Below are positions 7,554-15,046 of a stretch of DNA of 62,603 nucleotides, in pieces; position 1 is the first letter of the stretch; each line of letters begins with the position of its first letter. A program made the translations under genes and the position numbers. Origin of the DNA: Pseudomonas sp. GM50. Lineage in GTDB: Bacteria; Pseudomonadota; Gammaproteobacteria; Pseudomonadales; Pseudomonadaceae. The stretch spans positions 1 to 62,603 of the forward strand of contig NZ_AKJK01000122.1 of NCBI RefSeq assembly GCF_000282375.1, read 5' to 3'. The notes beneath the pieces were generated by a model. The model was not told the origin of the DNA, ran no database searches, and saw nothing but the letters and a program-made list of their open reading frames with translations.

Positions 7554-8734
7554 GTGTTGGGTGTTTTGGTGGCCAACGTCAGCCACCAGTAAATCAACGC
7601 CACGGCATTGATGCCCGCACCCAGCCAGCACACCCCGATCCATCCCGCCCAGGCGTACATCGCCGTCGAACCGATAGAACCCAAGGCGCTGCCGATCGAA
7701 TAGAACAGCATGTAGCCGGCGGTGAGTCGGCTTTGCGCTTCGGGGCGCACGCTGTAGATCATGCTCTGGCTGGTGACATGAACGGCCTGCAAACCCAGAT
7801 CCAGCGTAATCACCCCAAGCAGCAGCGCCCATAACGAGGATTGGGTGAGTGCGATGGGCAGCCACGAGGCGAGCATCAGCAGCAACGACAGTCCACTGGT
7901 CCATTGACCCAGACCGCGATCGGCCAAATGCCCGGCACGAGCGGCGGCCAGCGCACCGGCGGCTCCGGCCAGGCCGAACAGTCCGATTACGGTGTGGGAA
8001 AGTGAAAGCGGCGGGGCACTCAACGGCAACACCAAGGGCGTCCACAGCACCATGGCGCTGGCGAAGGTCAGCAGGGCGAGCATGGCCCGTTGACGCAATA
8101 CCGGTTCTTCCTTGAATAACGTGAATACCGAGCCGATCAACGCACCGTAAGCGCTATCCGGTCGCGCATCTTCGTGCTTGGGCAGCACACGAAACAACAG
8201 CAGCGCCATCATCAGGGTCAACCCGGCGGACAACAGATAAATCGAACGCCAGCCGGCCAGATCGGCCATGCCGCCCGCCACCGTTCGTGCCAACAGAATG
8301 CCGACGACAATGCCGCTGGTGATCACGCCCACCACACGTCCACGTTGCGCCGGGATGGCCAGGGTCGCTGCGTAGGCCACCAGGACTTGTGTCACGACCG
8401 CCAGTAACCCGGTCAACGCCATGCCGAGCAACAGCCAGGTGCTGTTCGACGCTAACGCGATCATCAACAAGGCCAGGGCCGACAACAGCGTTTGCACGAC
8501 GATCAGCCGGCGGCGGTTGAGCAGATCCCCTAGTGGAACCAGGAGCAACAGACCCACGCCATAACCGATCTGGGTAAGGGTGACGACGATTCCGATAGTT
8601 GCAGGCTCTATAGCGAATGCGTCGGCCATGGCATCGAGCAGCGGTTGTGCGTAATACACATTGCCGACAGCCAGGCCGCAGGCGACGGCAAACAGCAGCA
8701 CCACTGCGCCGTTTAACGGGTGGTCAGGTTTCAT
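7484..8734 (-). CDS. Major facilitator superfamily exporter (DHA1-like), C-terminus read from a repeat
   Basis: A 12-helix inner-membrane transporter of 416 residues. The motif A-like loop GDLLNRRRLIVVQT follows helix 2, and the helix 4-5 region carries a motif C-like GIVVGILLARTVAGG, typical of drug/proton antiporters. It is divergent from an HxlR regulator with a perfect operator between them, so its expression is probably induced by an electrophile or aromatic compound. The start is the ATG at 8734; the frame continues one codon to a GTG. The last 20 or so residues (CGEGACRNAASPRW...) are encoded by the family-B repeat at 7414-7553, so the natural tail has been replaced or extended. Confidence 0.88.
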   Translation of the reverse strand: MKPDHPLNGAVVLLFAVACGLAVGNVYYAQPLLDAMADAFAIEPATIGIVVTLTQIGYGVGLLLLVPLGDLLNRRRLIVVQTLLSALALLMIALASNSTWLLLGMALTGLLAVVTQVLVAYAATLAIPAQRGRVVGVITSGIVVGILLARTVAGGMADLAGWRSIYLLSAGLTLMMALLLFRVLPKHEDARPDSAYGALIGSVFTLFKEEPVLRQRAMLALLTFASAMVLWTPLVLPLSAPPLSLSHTVIGLFGLAGAAGALAAARAGHLADRGLGQWTSGLSLLLMLASWLPIALTQSSLWALLLGVITLDLGLQAVHVTSQSMIYSVRPEAQSRLTAGYMLFYSIGSALGSIGSTAMYAWAGWIGVCWLGAGINAVALIYWWLTLATKTPNTCGEGACRNAASPRWAAKQPKMR

Positions 8735-8760
8735 CACAGACGTCCTTTTGTGGTTTCAAA

Positions 8761-8796
8761 ATAAAACCAGTTGTACGGTAGGGAGTCTGGTTTTAT
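8761..8796. promoter_or_regulatory. Candidate HxlR operator between divergent genes
   Basis: A perfect 10-bp inverted repeat, ATAAAACCAG (8761-8770) and CTGGTTTTAT (8787-8796), has a 16-bp spacer. It lies 27 bp before the MFS start and 35 bp before the HxlR start. It suits a dimeric winged-helix regulator that controls both genes. Confidence 0.7.
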
Positions 8797-8830
8797 ATTG
8801 CAACTACATTGGTTGCCGGCGGACGTGGTC

Positions 8831-9277
8831 ATGGTTAAACGTACAAGCATGGAAGGCGCCGAGTGCCCGGTCGCCCGTTCGCTGGACGCGATTGGTGATT
8901 GGTGGTCGTTATTGATCGTGCGCGATGCGTTCGATGGCCTGCGGCGATTCGGTGAGTTCCAGCGCAATCTGGGCATGGCGAAAAACATTCTCTCGGCACG
9001 CCTGCGCACGTTGGTGGCTCACGGGATTTTCGATCTGGTGCCAGCGTCGGACGGCAGCGCGTATCAGGAATACGTGCTGACGGAGAAGGGCAAGGGCCTG
9101 TTCCCGTTGATCATCGGATTGCGGCAGTGGGGCGAGGCGTTTTTCTATGAGGCGGGGGAGGCGCATTCGCGGGTTGTCGATCGTGAGAACGGTAAACCGG
9201 TGCGGGCTCTGGAATTACGTGCCGAGGATGGGCGCTTGTTGGGGCCGGAGGATTGTCTGCGGATCGCTGCCGAGTGA
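8831..9277 (+). CDS. HxlR-family transcriptional regulator
   Basis: A protein of 148 residues from MVKRTSMEGAECP. It shows the family hallmarks: an N-terminal CPVARSLDAIGDWWSLLIVRD block with one cysteine at residue 12, the recognition helix region FGEFQRNLGMAKNILSARLRTL, and the wing with YVLTEKGKGLFP. Family members sense electrophiles, aldehydes or aromatics, often through the N-terminal cysteine. It probably represses the divergent MFS exporter and itself through the 8761-8796 palindrome. The longer frame from 8771 would start inside the operator and has no ribosome-binding sequence. Confidence 0.9.
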   Translation: MVKRTSMEGAECPVARSLDAIGDWWSLLIVRDAFDGLRRFGEFQRNLGMAKNILSARLRTLVAHGIFDLVPASDGSAYQEYVLTEKGKGLFPLIIGLRQWGEAFFYEAGEAHSRVVDRENGKPVRALELRAEDGRLLGPEDCLRIAAE

Positions 9278-9280
9278 AAC

Positions 9281-9324
9281 ATCAAAAGATCGCAGCCTTC
9301 GGCAGAAGCCTGCGATCTTTTGAT
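9281..9324. terminator. Palindromic repeat (family D) acting as bidirectional terminator
   Basis: A perfect 15-bp stem, ATCAAAAGATCGCAG (9281-9295) with CTGCGATCTTTTGAT (9310-9324), lies between convergent genes. The same core in doubled form occurs at 61733-61817. Confidence 0.8.
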
Positions 9325-9335
9325 TTTAAGGGCGG

Positions 9336-10487
9336 TCAACGCAAGGTATCGACCATGTCGGCGATCGTCGTCAGTACGTCCTTGGCCAATTGCTTGGAGC
9401 GTTTGCCGGACCAGCCGGTCAGCGGGTTCGGTGCGTCGTTATTGTCCTTGAAAGGCATTTCCAGGGTCTGCGACAGGCAGTCGAACTTCTGGCCGACACT
9501 GTTGCAGGCCAGGGTCATGTTGGCCTTGCCAGGCAAGTCGCGGGTGTAGCCGTGTTTGATCTGGAAGTCTTTGGTCTGGTGTTTCAGATGATTGCGGAAA
9601 TGCGCTTCGAGTTGTTCGATCCGTGGCGTATAGCCCGGGTTGCCTTCGCAACCGGCGGTGAACACGTAGGGGATTTCTTCATCGCCATGGATGTCGAGGA
9701 ACAGGTCGACGCCATACTTTTCCATCTGCTGCTGAACGAACAGCACTTCCGGACTGATTTCCTGGCTGGCGTTCTGCCAGGCGCGGTTCAGGTCCTGGCC
9801 CATGGCGTTGGTGCGCAAATGACCGTGGAAGGCGCCGTCCGGGTTCATGTTCGGCACCAGGTACAGGTCGGCACTGGCCAGGAGTTTTTTCAGTACCGGG
9901 TCGTCGTGTTTTTCCAGGCGCTCGATCACGCCTTCCATGAACCATTCGGCCATGTGTTCGCCCGGGTGTTGCTGGGCGATGATCCAGACCTTGCGCTGAC
10001 CTTCGGCACCCGTACCTTTGCGCAGTAACTGGATGTCGCGACCTTCAACGCTCTTGCCGGTGGCCAGCAGTTCGGTACCGGCCTTGGTCAGTGCCTGTTC
10101 GATCAGCCAGTCATGCCGGCCTCGGCTGTAGGGTTCGAAGTAGGCGAACCAGGCATGCGTGGCAGTGGCTTCGAGGCTGAAACGCAGGCAGTCGCCTTCG
10201 AAGATGGTTGGCACCCGGAACCAGTTGACGTGGTCATAGGACGCCACGGCCTGATAGCCATCCCAGGCTTTGTTGTACGAGGATTTACTGGCGTTGTTCA
10301 GACGAAACCAATGCTCTTGACCGACGTGCAGACCGCTGGCCTTGAAGTGGAACCACTGGAAATGCTGGCTGCGGGTGTCTGGCTTGATCGCCAGCAGCGC
10401 TTGCAGAGGATTGCTGATGTCCAGCACTTCGATGTTGCCGCTGTCGAAGTTCGCGCTGATGTCGAAAGAAGATTTAGCCACGGCCAT
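9336..10487 (-). CDS. M14-family zinc carboxypeptidase, cytosolic carboxypeptidase (CCP) type
   Basis: A 383-residue soluble enzyme. An N-terminal beta-sandwich-like domain covers about 1-125 and the catalytic domain about 126-383. Zinc ligands are visible as HPGE (H174, E177) and the third His H267 in LDIHGDE. The substrate-binding block NPDGAFHGHLRTNAMGQDLNR (about 215-235) and the catalytic Glu region near TLEMPF are present. It removes C-terminal residues from peptides; bacterial CCP-like substrates are not established. No signal peptide is present. AGGAA lies six bases before the ATG. It is a single gene facing the PrrF locus. Confidence 0.9.
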   Translation of the reverse strand: MAVAKSSFDISANFDSGNIEVLDISNPLQALLAIKPDTRSQHFQWFHFKASGLHVGQEHWFRLNNASKSSYNKAWDGYQAVASYDHVNWFRVPTIFEGDCLRFSLEATATHAWFAYFEPYSRGRHDWLIEQALTKAGTELLATGKSVEGRDIQLLRKGTGAEGQRKVWIIAQQHPGEHMAEWFMEGVIERLEKHDDPVLKKLLASADLYLVPNMNPDGAFHGHLRTNAMGQDLNRAWQNASQEISPEVLFVQQQMEKYGVDLFLDIHGDEEIPYVFTAGCEGNPGYTPRIEQLEAHFRNHLKHQTKDFQIKHGYTRDLPGKANMTLACNSVGQKFDCLSQTLEMPFKDNNDAPNPLTGWSGKRSKQLAKDVLTTIADMVDTLR

Positions 10488-10671
10488 AATCGGTTCCTGA
10501 ATATGATTTTTATGGCTGTTACTTTACACGCAAGAGAGGGAGAAACCGGGGGGAAATTGCGGGGTTGAAAAGGGGGGGCGTCCTCCTTGACGCCGATGCA
10601 GCTTAGAGACTGTGCAAGTGATTCTCAAGTGCTATTTTGCGTTAGTTTGGCCCAATGTTACCGGGCCTCTC

Positions 10672-10699
10672 TTGCCAACAGATATTCATTTGATATCAT
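10672..10699 (+). promoter_or_regulatory. Candidate sigma-70 promoter pointing into the PrrF locus
   Basis: TTGCCA (10672-10677), a 16-bp spacer and TATCAT (10694-10699), five of six matches to each consensus hexamer. No coding frame follows; the transcript would run antisense to the small RNA at 10767-10880. The rest of 10488-10766 shows no gene. Confidence 0.4.
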
Positions 10700-10766
10700 C
10701 CGCGCCAATCGAATTTGCAGCACCCACAGACTTCATTAGCCTGAAGCCAAAGCCAGAATAACTGGC

Positions 10767-10880
10767 AAAAAAAAGACCCGGCAAAAAGCCGGGTCAAAAA
10801 CCGTGATTAGCCTGATGAGGAGATAGTCCAGGAGACCGACCTAAGGTCCCTTGGGCCATCGACTGATCTCGCGACCAGTT
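10767..10880 (-). ncRNA. prrF: PrrF iron-responsive small RNA
   Basis: Read on the minus strand, a 114-nt RNA begins AACTGGTCGCGAGATCAG, contains the conserved target-pairing core GGACTATCTCCTCATCAGGC (10829-10810) followed by TAATCACGG, and ends in a rho-independent terminator: stem GACCCGGC/GCCGGGTC (10775-10795) with eight uridines (10774-10767). This matches Pseudomonas PrrF in size, 5' end, core and terminator. PrrF is made when iron is scarce and with Hfq represses mRNAs for dispensable iron proteins. A Fur box and promoter lie directly upstream. There is one copy here, not the tandem pair of P. aeruginosa. Confidence 0.93.
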
Positions 10881-10882
10881 GA

Positions 10883-10914
10883 TGCAATAATAATCATTAT
10901 CATTTGCAAGTCAA
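10883..10914 (-). promoter_or_regulatory. Fur-controlled promoter of the PrrF RNA
   Basis: On the minus strand, -35 TTGACT (10914-10909), a 16-bp spacer, -10 TATTAT (10892-10887) and a start near 10880. A Fur box at 10901-10883 matches 15 of 19 positions of GATAATGATAATCATTATC and covers the -10, so Fur-Fe would block transcription. Confidence 0.88.
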
Positions 10915-10972
10915 ATGTTTTTATCTGCGCGATTGGAAAGTTTTTCCTGTCCTCCTCCAAAGCGCTTCCTCC

Positions 10973-11314
10973 TCAATCGTTCTGATTGCCCTCCAGGGAC
11001 CGGTCGACCATCGCCTTGGCCATGTCGATCATATGCACCGTCGAAAACGCCAGATCCCGGCTTGCGCCCTGCAGCTGGTTGGCTGATTCATGCGCGGTGG
11101 CGGCGGCACATCGCAACAGATCCGAAGCATGGACCAACGCCTCTTCGCTGCTGATGTTACGGTTCACATCGAAGAAACGTTCTTCGCTGACCTCTTCTGA
11201 CACAGCTGGTTTCAAGTAATAGTCCAGCGCCCGCTGCGCGGCGGCAGAGCCTTTTGGCGAGTTGAGCGTAGTGTCGAATTGCATGTCGGGCAGGGTAATG
11301 CTGGGGATGGTCAT
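10973..11314 (-). CDS. DUF6124 (formerly DUF3077) family small protein
   Basis: A protein of 113 residues from MTIPSITLPD. It carries the family block AAQRALDYYLKP followed by a helical C-terminal half (SSEEALVHASDLLRCAAATAHESANQ...). A paralogue with RALDYYLNP lies at 62159-62539. No signal peptide or membrane helix is present, and the function is unknown. It is divergent from a PrtR-like repressor with a 129-bp shared control region, suggesting that the repressor controls it. The longer frame upstream of 11314 lies in that control region and is not supported. GGAG lies 12 bases before the ATG, a little far. Confidence 0.8.
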   Translation of the reverse strand: MTIPSITLPDMQFDTTLNSPKGSAAAQRALDYYLKPAVSEEVSEERFFDVNRNISSEEALVHASDLLRCAAATAHESANQLQGASRDLAFSTVHMIDMAKAMVDRSLEGNQND

Positions 11315-11360
11315 GACGATGGCAAGCTCCGTGATAGATTCAAATCCGTGAGCCCAGCTT

Positions 11361-11395
11361 AGTACGTACTGTATTTGTGTCTTGAATTTAAATAC
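11361..11395. promoter_or_regulatory. Candidate operators of the PrtR-like repressor
   Basis: A perfect 10-bp palindrome AGTACGTACT (11361-11370) is followed directly by the inverted repeat GTATTT (11371-11376)/AAATAC (11390-11395). Both lie between the divergent DUF6124 and repressor genes, where a dimeric HTH repressor would act. Confidence 0.5.
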
Positions 11396-11443
11396 TACAA
11401 TTTGTGTTTTGTTGGTCGGAGTACCCCACGTATCGTGCCGCAC

Positions 11444-12109
11444 ATGGATAAATGGATTGAATTGGTCAAGGCCAAAATGAGTGAACTCAAAGTCACTCAA
11501 GAGATACTCGCCGAGCGCATCGGAATGTCCCAGGGCGGCGTCGGCCATTGGCTGAATAAACGTCGTCAGCCCCGCATCCAAGAGATGAACCGCGTCTTGC
11601 AGGCGCTGGGGATGGACTATCTGGAAGTCGCGATGGTGATCAGGGAACCGCAGGTCTCACAGGATGAAGAGATCTCTCTGACGCAGAAGTACAACCCGTA
11701 CTTTCGCTACCCGGTCAGTGACTGGCGGGTAACCGGGGAGGTGCGCGACGGAGAGTTATTGACCTACGGCGCTTCATCGGCGGTCAGCAAACCGCGCTTC
11801 GAGTTGTCCGATTACCACGCACAGGGCGCCGCGTTCTGGCTGGTGGTGGTCGGTGATGCGATGACCGCGCCCACGGGTCTGAGCATTGCCGCGGACATGT
11901 TGATTCTGGTGGACCCGGCCATCGTGCCGGAGCCTGGCAAACTGGTGATCGCCCAATGGCCCGGCAGCGCCGAGGCGGTTTTTCGCAAACTGATCGAAGA
12001 GGGCGGGCAGCGTTATCTGGTCCCGCTCAATCCGACCTACCCGAAAGCCCTTTACACCGAAGAATGCCGAATCATCGGCGTGGTGGTTCAGGCGACTGCC
12101 AAATTCTAA
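11444..12109 (+). CDS. PrtR/CI-like XRE-family repressor with inactive S24 peptidase domain
   Basis: A protein of 221 residues from MDKWIELVKAKM. The N-terminal XRE helix-turn-helix is at about 17-60 (TQEILAERIGMSQGGVGHWL) and the C-terminal LexA/CI S24 fold at about 88-215. In self-cleaving relatives the active site reads GDSM with an Ala-Gly or Cys-Gly scissile bond. Here it reads GDAM (A139) and the hinge reads VTGEV (T97-G98), while the catalytic-lysine region VFRKL (K182) remains. The protein should therefore bind DNA and dimerise but not cut itself when RecA is activated. The ATG at 11444 is chosen because homology starts there; the frame upstream runs through the operator region. It is convergent with liuD across a strong terminator. 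Confidence 0.88.
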   Translation: MDKWIELVKAKMSELKVTQEILAERIGMSQGGVGHWLNKRRQPRIQEMNRVLQALGMDYLEVAMVIREPQVSQDEEISLTQKYNPYFRYPVSDWRVTGEVRDGELLTYGASSAVSKPRFELSDYHAQGAAFWLVVVGDAMTAPTGLSIAADMLILVDPAIVPEPGKLVIAQWPGSAEAVFRKLIEEGGQRYLVPLNPTYPKALYTEECRIIGVVVQATAKF

Positions 12110-12113
12110 TCAG

Positions 12114-12143
12114 ATCGGTCCTCGCAACGCGTAGGACCGATCT
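12114..12143. terminator. Bidirectional terminator between convergent genes
   Basis: A perfect 10-bp stem GATCGGTCCT (12114-12123)/AGGACCGATC (12134-12143) with a 10-base loop, followed by TTCATTT on the plus strand. It lies between the repressor gene and liuD. Confidence 0.8.
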
Positions 12144-12148
12144 TCATT

Positions 12149-14104
12149 TCACGTTAGTTCCAACTCCACCAACGCACTGCCTTCGCTGACCATCTCGCCT
12201 TCCTGGCAATACAGCGCCTTGATCACTCCGGCGTGGGGCGCGCGGATGCTGTGCTCCATTTTCATCGCTTCCAGCACCACCAATTGCGCCCCGGCGTCGA
12301 CCGTTTGCCCGGCCTCCACCAGCACTCGCACGATGCTGCCATTCATGGGCGCGGTGAGCCCGCCCTGATGGCTGTGACTGGCTTCGACGGCACTGATCGG
12401 GTCATACGACTCGATGCGGCGCAGCTCACCGTCCCATTGCAGATACAGCGTATCGCCACGGCGGATTGCCCGATGCTGGCGGCGCAAACCGTTGTGTTCG
12501 GTCAGCAGGTATTCACCCTTGAGCTGTGCGGTATGAGCGTCGGCATCGCCCAGGGTCAGCGCCCGGTCTTGCCCTTCGCAACTCAAGTGCAGGGTGATTT
12601 CTGTCGGCAGTCCGGCACGGAATCCGTTGCCGATACCCCAAGGCGAACTCAGGTCATCAGCGCGGGTCATGCTCGGCTGGCTCTGGGCAAATGCTTGCGC
12701 GGCCGCTTGCCAGAATTCATCGCTGAGGTCTGAAGGTGCTGGCAGCAGTTGTTCCTGATAACGCGGAATAAAACCGGTATCCAGCTCCGCCGCCGCAAAT
12801 GCCGGGTGGCCGATGATTCGACGCAGGAAGTTGATGTTGGTCTTCAGCCCGCCAATAGCAAACTCATCAAGCATGCTTAGCAAGCGCAGCCGCGCCTGTT
12901 CACGGTCTTCGCCCCAGGCAATCAGCTTGCCGAGCATCGGGTCGTAGAACGGCGAAATCTCGTCGCCTTCTTCAACGCCACTGTCCACGCGACGCCCCGG
13001 TCCTGCGGCAGATTCACGATACAACGCCAGACGCCCGGTCGCCGGTAGAAAATCGTTGCCTGGGTCTTCGGCATACAGCCGCACTTCGATCGCATGGCCG
13101 ATCAGCGGCACCTGGTCCTGAGTCATCGGCAGCGCTTCACCGCGGGCCACGCGAATTTGCCAGGCCACCAGGTCGAGGCCGGTGATCGCTTCGGTGACCG
13201 GGTGTTCAACTTGCAAGCGCGTGTTCATCTCCATGAAGAAGAACTCACCGCGCGCATCCAGCAAAAACTCCACAGTGCCGGCGCCGACGTAACCGATGGC
13301 CTGTGCCGAGCGCACGGCGGCTTCGCCCATGGCTCGCCGCAGTTCCGGGCTCAGACCCGGAGCCGGGGCTTCTTCGACGACTTTCTGATGCCGACGCTGG
13401 ATCGAGCAGTCACGTTCATTGAGGTACAGACAATTGCCATGCTGGTCGGCGAATACCTGGATTTCCACGTGGCGTGGTTTGAGCAGGTACTTCTCCACCA
13501 ACATCCGCGAGTCGCCGAACGACGACTGCGCTTCACGTTGCGCCGAGGCCAGGGCTTCGGCCAGTTGGCTGACATCCTCGACCACTTTCATGCCTTTGCC
13601 GCCGCCGCCCGCCGTGGCTTTGAGCAGCACCGGATAACCGATGCGTTCGCAGGCGTCGCGGAAGGTATCAAGGTCTTGGGCTTCGCCGTGATAGCCAGGC
13701 ACCAGTGGCACGCCAGCGGTTTCCATCAAGGCTTTGGCCGCGGACTTGCTGCCCATGGCGTCAATGGCCGAGGCGGGCGGGCCGAGGAAGATCAGGCCGG
13801 CTGCTTCGATTGCGCGGGCGAATCCGGCGTTTTCCGAGAGAAAGCCATAACCGGGATGAATCGCCTGAGCGCCGCTGGCTTTCGCGGCGGCGATCAGCTT
13901 GTCGATTTGCAGGTAACTGTCGGCGGCTTTGCTGCCGCCCAGGTCGACGCGGATATCGGCTTCGCGGCTGTGCCGGGCGTCACGGTCGGTGGCGCTGTGC
14001 ACGGCCACGGTGGTCAGGCCCAGAGCTTTGGCGGTACGCATCACCCGGCAGGCGATTTCGCCGCGGTTGGCCACCAGCAAGGTGGTGAGAACAGGTGCGC
14101 TCAT
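12149..14104 (-). CDS. liuD: 3-methylcrotonyl-CoA carboxylase alpha (biotin) subunit LiuD
   Basis: A 651-residue biotin-dependent subunit. The N-terminal biotin carboxylase domain (LLVANRGEIACRVMRTAKALG, ATP-grasp loop AGGGGKGMKVV, then MNTRLQVEHPVTE) covers about 1-450, a linker follows, and the C-terminal biotinyl domain has the VLEAMKMEHS lysine about 35 residues from the end. It carboxylates biotin with bicarbonate and ATP for LiuB to form 3-methylglutaconyl-CoA in leucine breakdown. The start is the ATG at 14104, which shares its A with the liuC stop (TGATG); the codon before it is a TTG. It is the last gene of the liuABCD operon. Confidence 0.96.
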   Translation of the reverse strand: MSAPVLTTLLVANRGEIACRVMRTAKALGLTTVAVHSATDRDARHSREADIRVDLGGSKAADSYLQIDKLIAAAKASGAQAIHPGYGFLSENAGFARAIEAAGLIFLGPPASAIDAMGSKSAAKALMETAGVPLVPGYHGEAQDLDTFRDACERIGYPVLLKATAGGGGKGMKVVEDVSQLAEALASAQREAQSSFGDSRMLVEKYLLKPRHVEIQVFADQHGNCLYLNERDCSIQRRHQKVVEEAPAPGLSPELRRAMGEAAVRSAQAIGYVGAGTVEFLLDARGEFFFMEMNTRLQVEHPVTEAITGLDLVAWQIRVARGEALPMTQDQVPLIGHAIEVRLYAEDPGNDFLPATGRLALYRESAAGPGRRVDSGVEEGDEISPFYDPMLGKLIAWGEDREQARLRLLSMLDEFAIGGLKTNINFLRRIIGHPAFAAAELDTGFIPRYQEQLLPAPSDLSDEFWQAAAQAFAQSQPSMTRADDLSSPWGIGNGFRAGLPTEITLHLSCEGQDRALTLGDADAHTAQLKGEYLLTEHNGLRRQHRAIRRGDTLYLQWDGELRRIESYDPISAVEASHSHQGGLTAPMNGSIVRVLVEAGQTVDAGAQLVVLEAMKMEHSIRAPHAGVIKALYCQEGEMVSEGSALVELELT

Positions 14105-14919
14105 CAACGCGGCTCCTTGAGGGTGGTTTCGGCTTGCCAGTTCGGCGGACGTTTTTGCAGGAAGGCGCGCAGGCCTTCCTGGCCTTCGGGGCTGACGCGG
14201 ATTCGGGCGATGGCGTTCTCGGTGTAGCGCCGCAGCGCCGGGGTCAGCGCGCCGTGGCCGACTTCACGCAGCAAATCCTTGCTGGCGCGCATGGCCGCCG
14301 GGCTGTTGAGCAGCAGGTTGTCGATCCACTGATCGACTTTCTGCTCCAGTTCAGCCATCGGATAGCTCTCCGACAAAAGACCGATTTCGCGAGCCCGTTG
14401 CCCGCCGAAACGTTCGGCGGTCAAGGCATAGCGGCGTGCCGCGCGCTCACCGATGGCTTGCACCACGAACGGGCTGATGACCGCTGGCGCGAGGCCGATG
14501 CGCACTTCCGACAGGCAGAACTGTGCGTCGTCGGCACCGATGGCCATGTCGCAGCAACTGATCAGGCCCAGCGCGCCGCCATAGGCCGCGCCTTGCACCA
14601 CTGCCACGGTCGGGATTTTCAACTTGGCGAGGTTGTACATCAACTCCGCGAGTTCCCGGGCGTCGTCGAGGTTGGTGTGGTAATCGAGTTCGGCCGATTG
14701 CTGCATCCACGCCAGATCGGCACCGGCGCTGAAATGCTTGCCGCGCCCACGGATCAGCAGAAAACGCAGACTGGCATCGCTCGACACTTTGTCCAGCGCA
14801 AGGATCAGTTCGCGGATCATTTCGGCGTTGAAGGCGTTGTTCTTTTCTTCACGGCTGAGCCACAGGGTCGCAAAACCCCGCGGGTCGGTCAGCAGTTCGA
14901 GGGTGTTGAAGTCGCTCAT
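14104..14919 (-). CDS. liuC: Methylglutaconyl-CoA hydratase LiuC (enoyl-CoA hydratase family)
   Basis: A protein of 271 residues from MSDFNTLELL. It has the crotonase fold with the CoA-binding loop KHFSAGADLAWMQ and the oxyanion/catalytic block VQGAAYGGALGLISCCDMAIGA. It hydrates 3-methylglutaconyl-CoA to HMG-CoA, the step after LiuB/LiuD. The ATG at 14919 is used because the longer frame is read from the repeat at 14943-15042. It overlaps liuD by one base. A 127-bp gap with a repeat separates it from liuB, which may lower expression of the distal genes. Confidence 0.94.
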   Translation of the reverse strand: MSDFNTLELLTDPRGFATLWLSREEKNNAFNAEMIRELILALDKVSSDASLRFLLIRGRGKHFSAGADLAWMQQSAELDYHTNLDDARELAELMYNLAKLKIPTVAVVQGAAYGGALGLISCCDMAIGADDAQFCLSEVRIGLAPAVISPFVVQAIGERAARRYALTAERFGGQRAREIGLLSESYPMAELEQKVDQWIDNLLLNSPAAMRASKDLLREVGHGALTPALRRYTENAIARIRVSPEGQEGLRAFLQKRPPNWQAETTLKEPR

Positions 14920-14942
14920 GTTTTGTCCGTCTCCACGGTCCT

Positions 14943-15042
14943 TGTGGGGGCGTGCTTGCTCGCGAACGCGATAACCGGTTTTACGATTGCTTCGCAATCG
15001 AACGGGGGCAAGCCCCCTCGCCACACAAGCCCGCTCCCACAG
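14943..15042. repeat. Hybrid repeat: REP arms enclosing half of family B
   Basis: The outer arms are REP type (TGTGGGGGCGTGCTTGCTCG ... CAAGCCCGCTCCCACA), but the interior carries the right half of family B (GATTGCTTCGCAATCGAACG, then GGGGCAAGCCCCCTCGCCACA). It sits inside the liu operon between liuB and liuC. Confidence 0.85.
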
Positions 15043-15046
15043 AAAA

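Noticed and set aside
10904..11219. Short plus-strand frames near PrrF and the DUF6124 gene
   Set aside because: They overlap the PrrF promoter or the complement of DUF6124 and lack ribosome-binding sequences.
11375..11443. N-terminal extension of the PrtR-like repressor
   Set aside because: It would start within the operator palindromes and adds residues absent from the family; homology starts at MDKWIEL.
13094..14227. A 377-codon open frame on the plus strand
   Set aside because: Complement of liuD, whose biotin carboxylase motifs are unambiguous.
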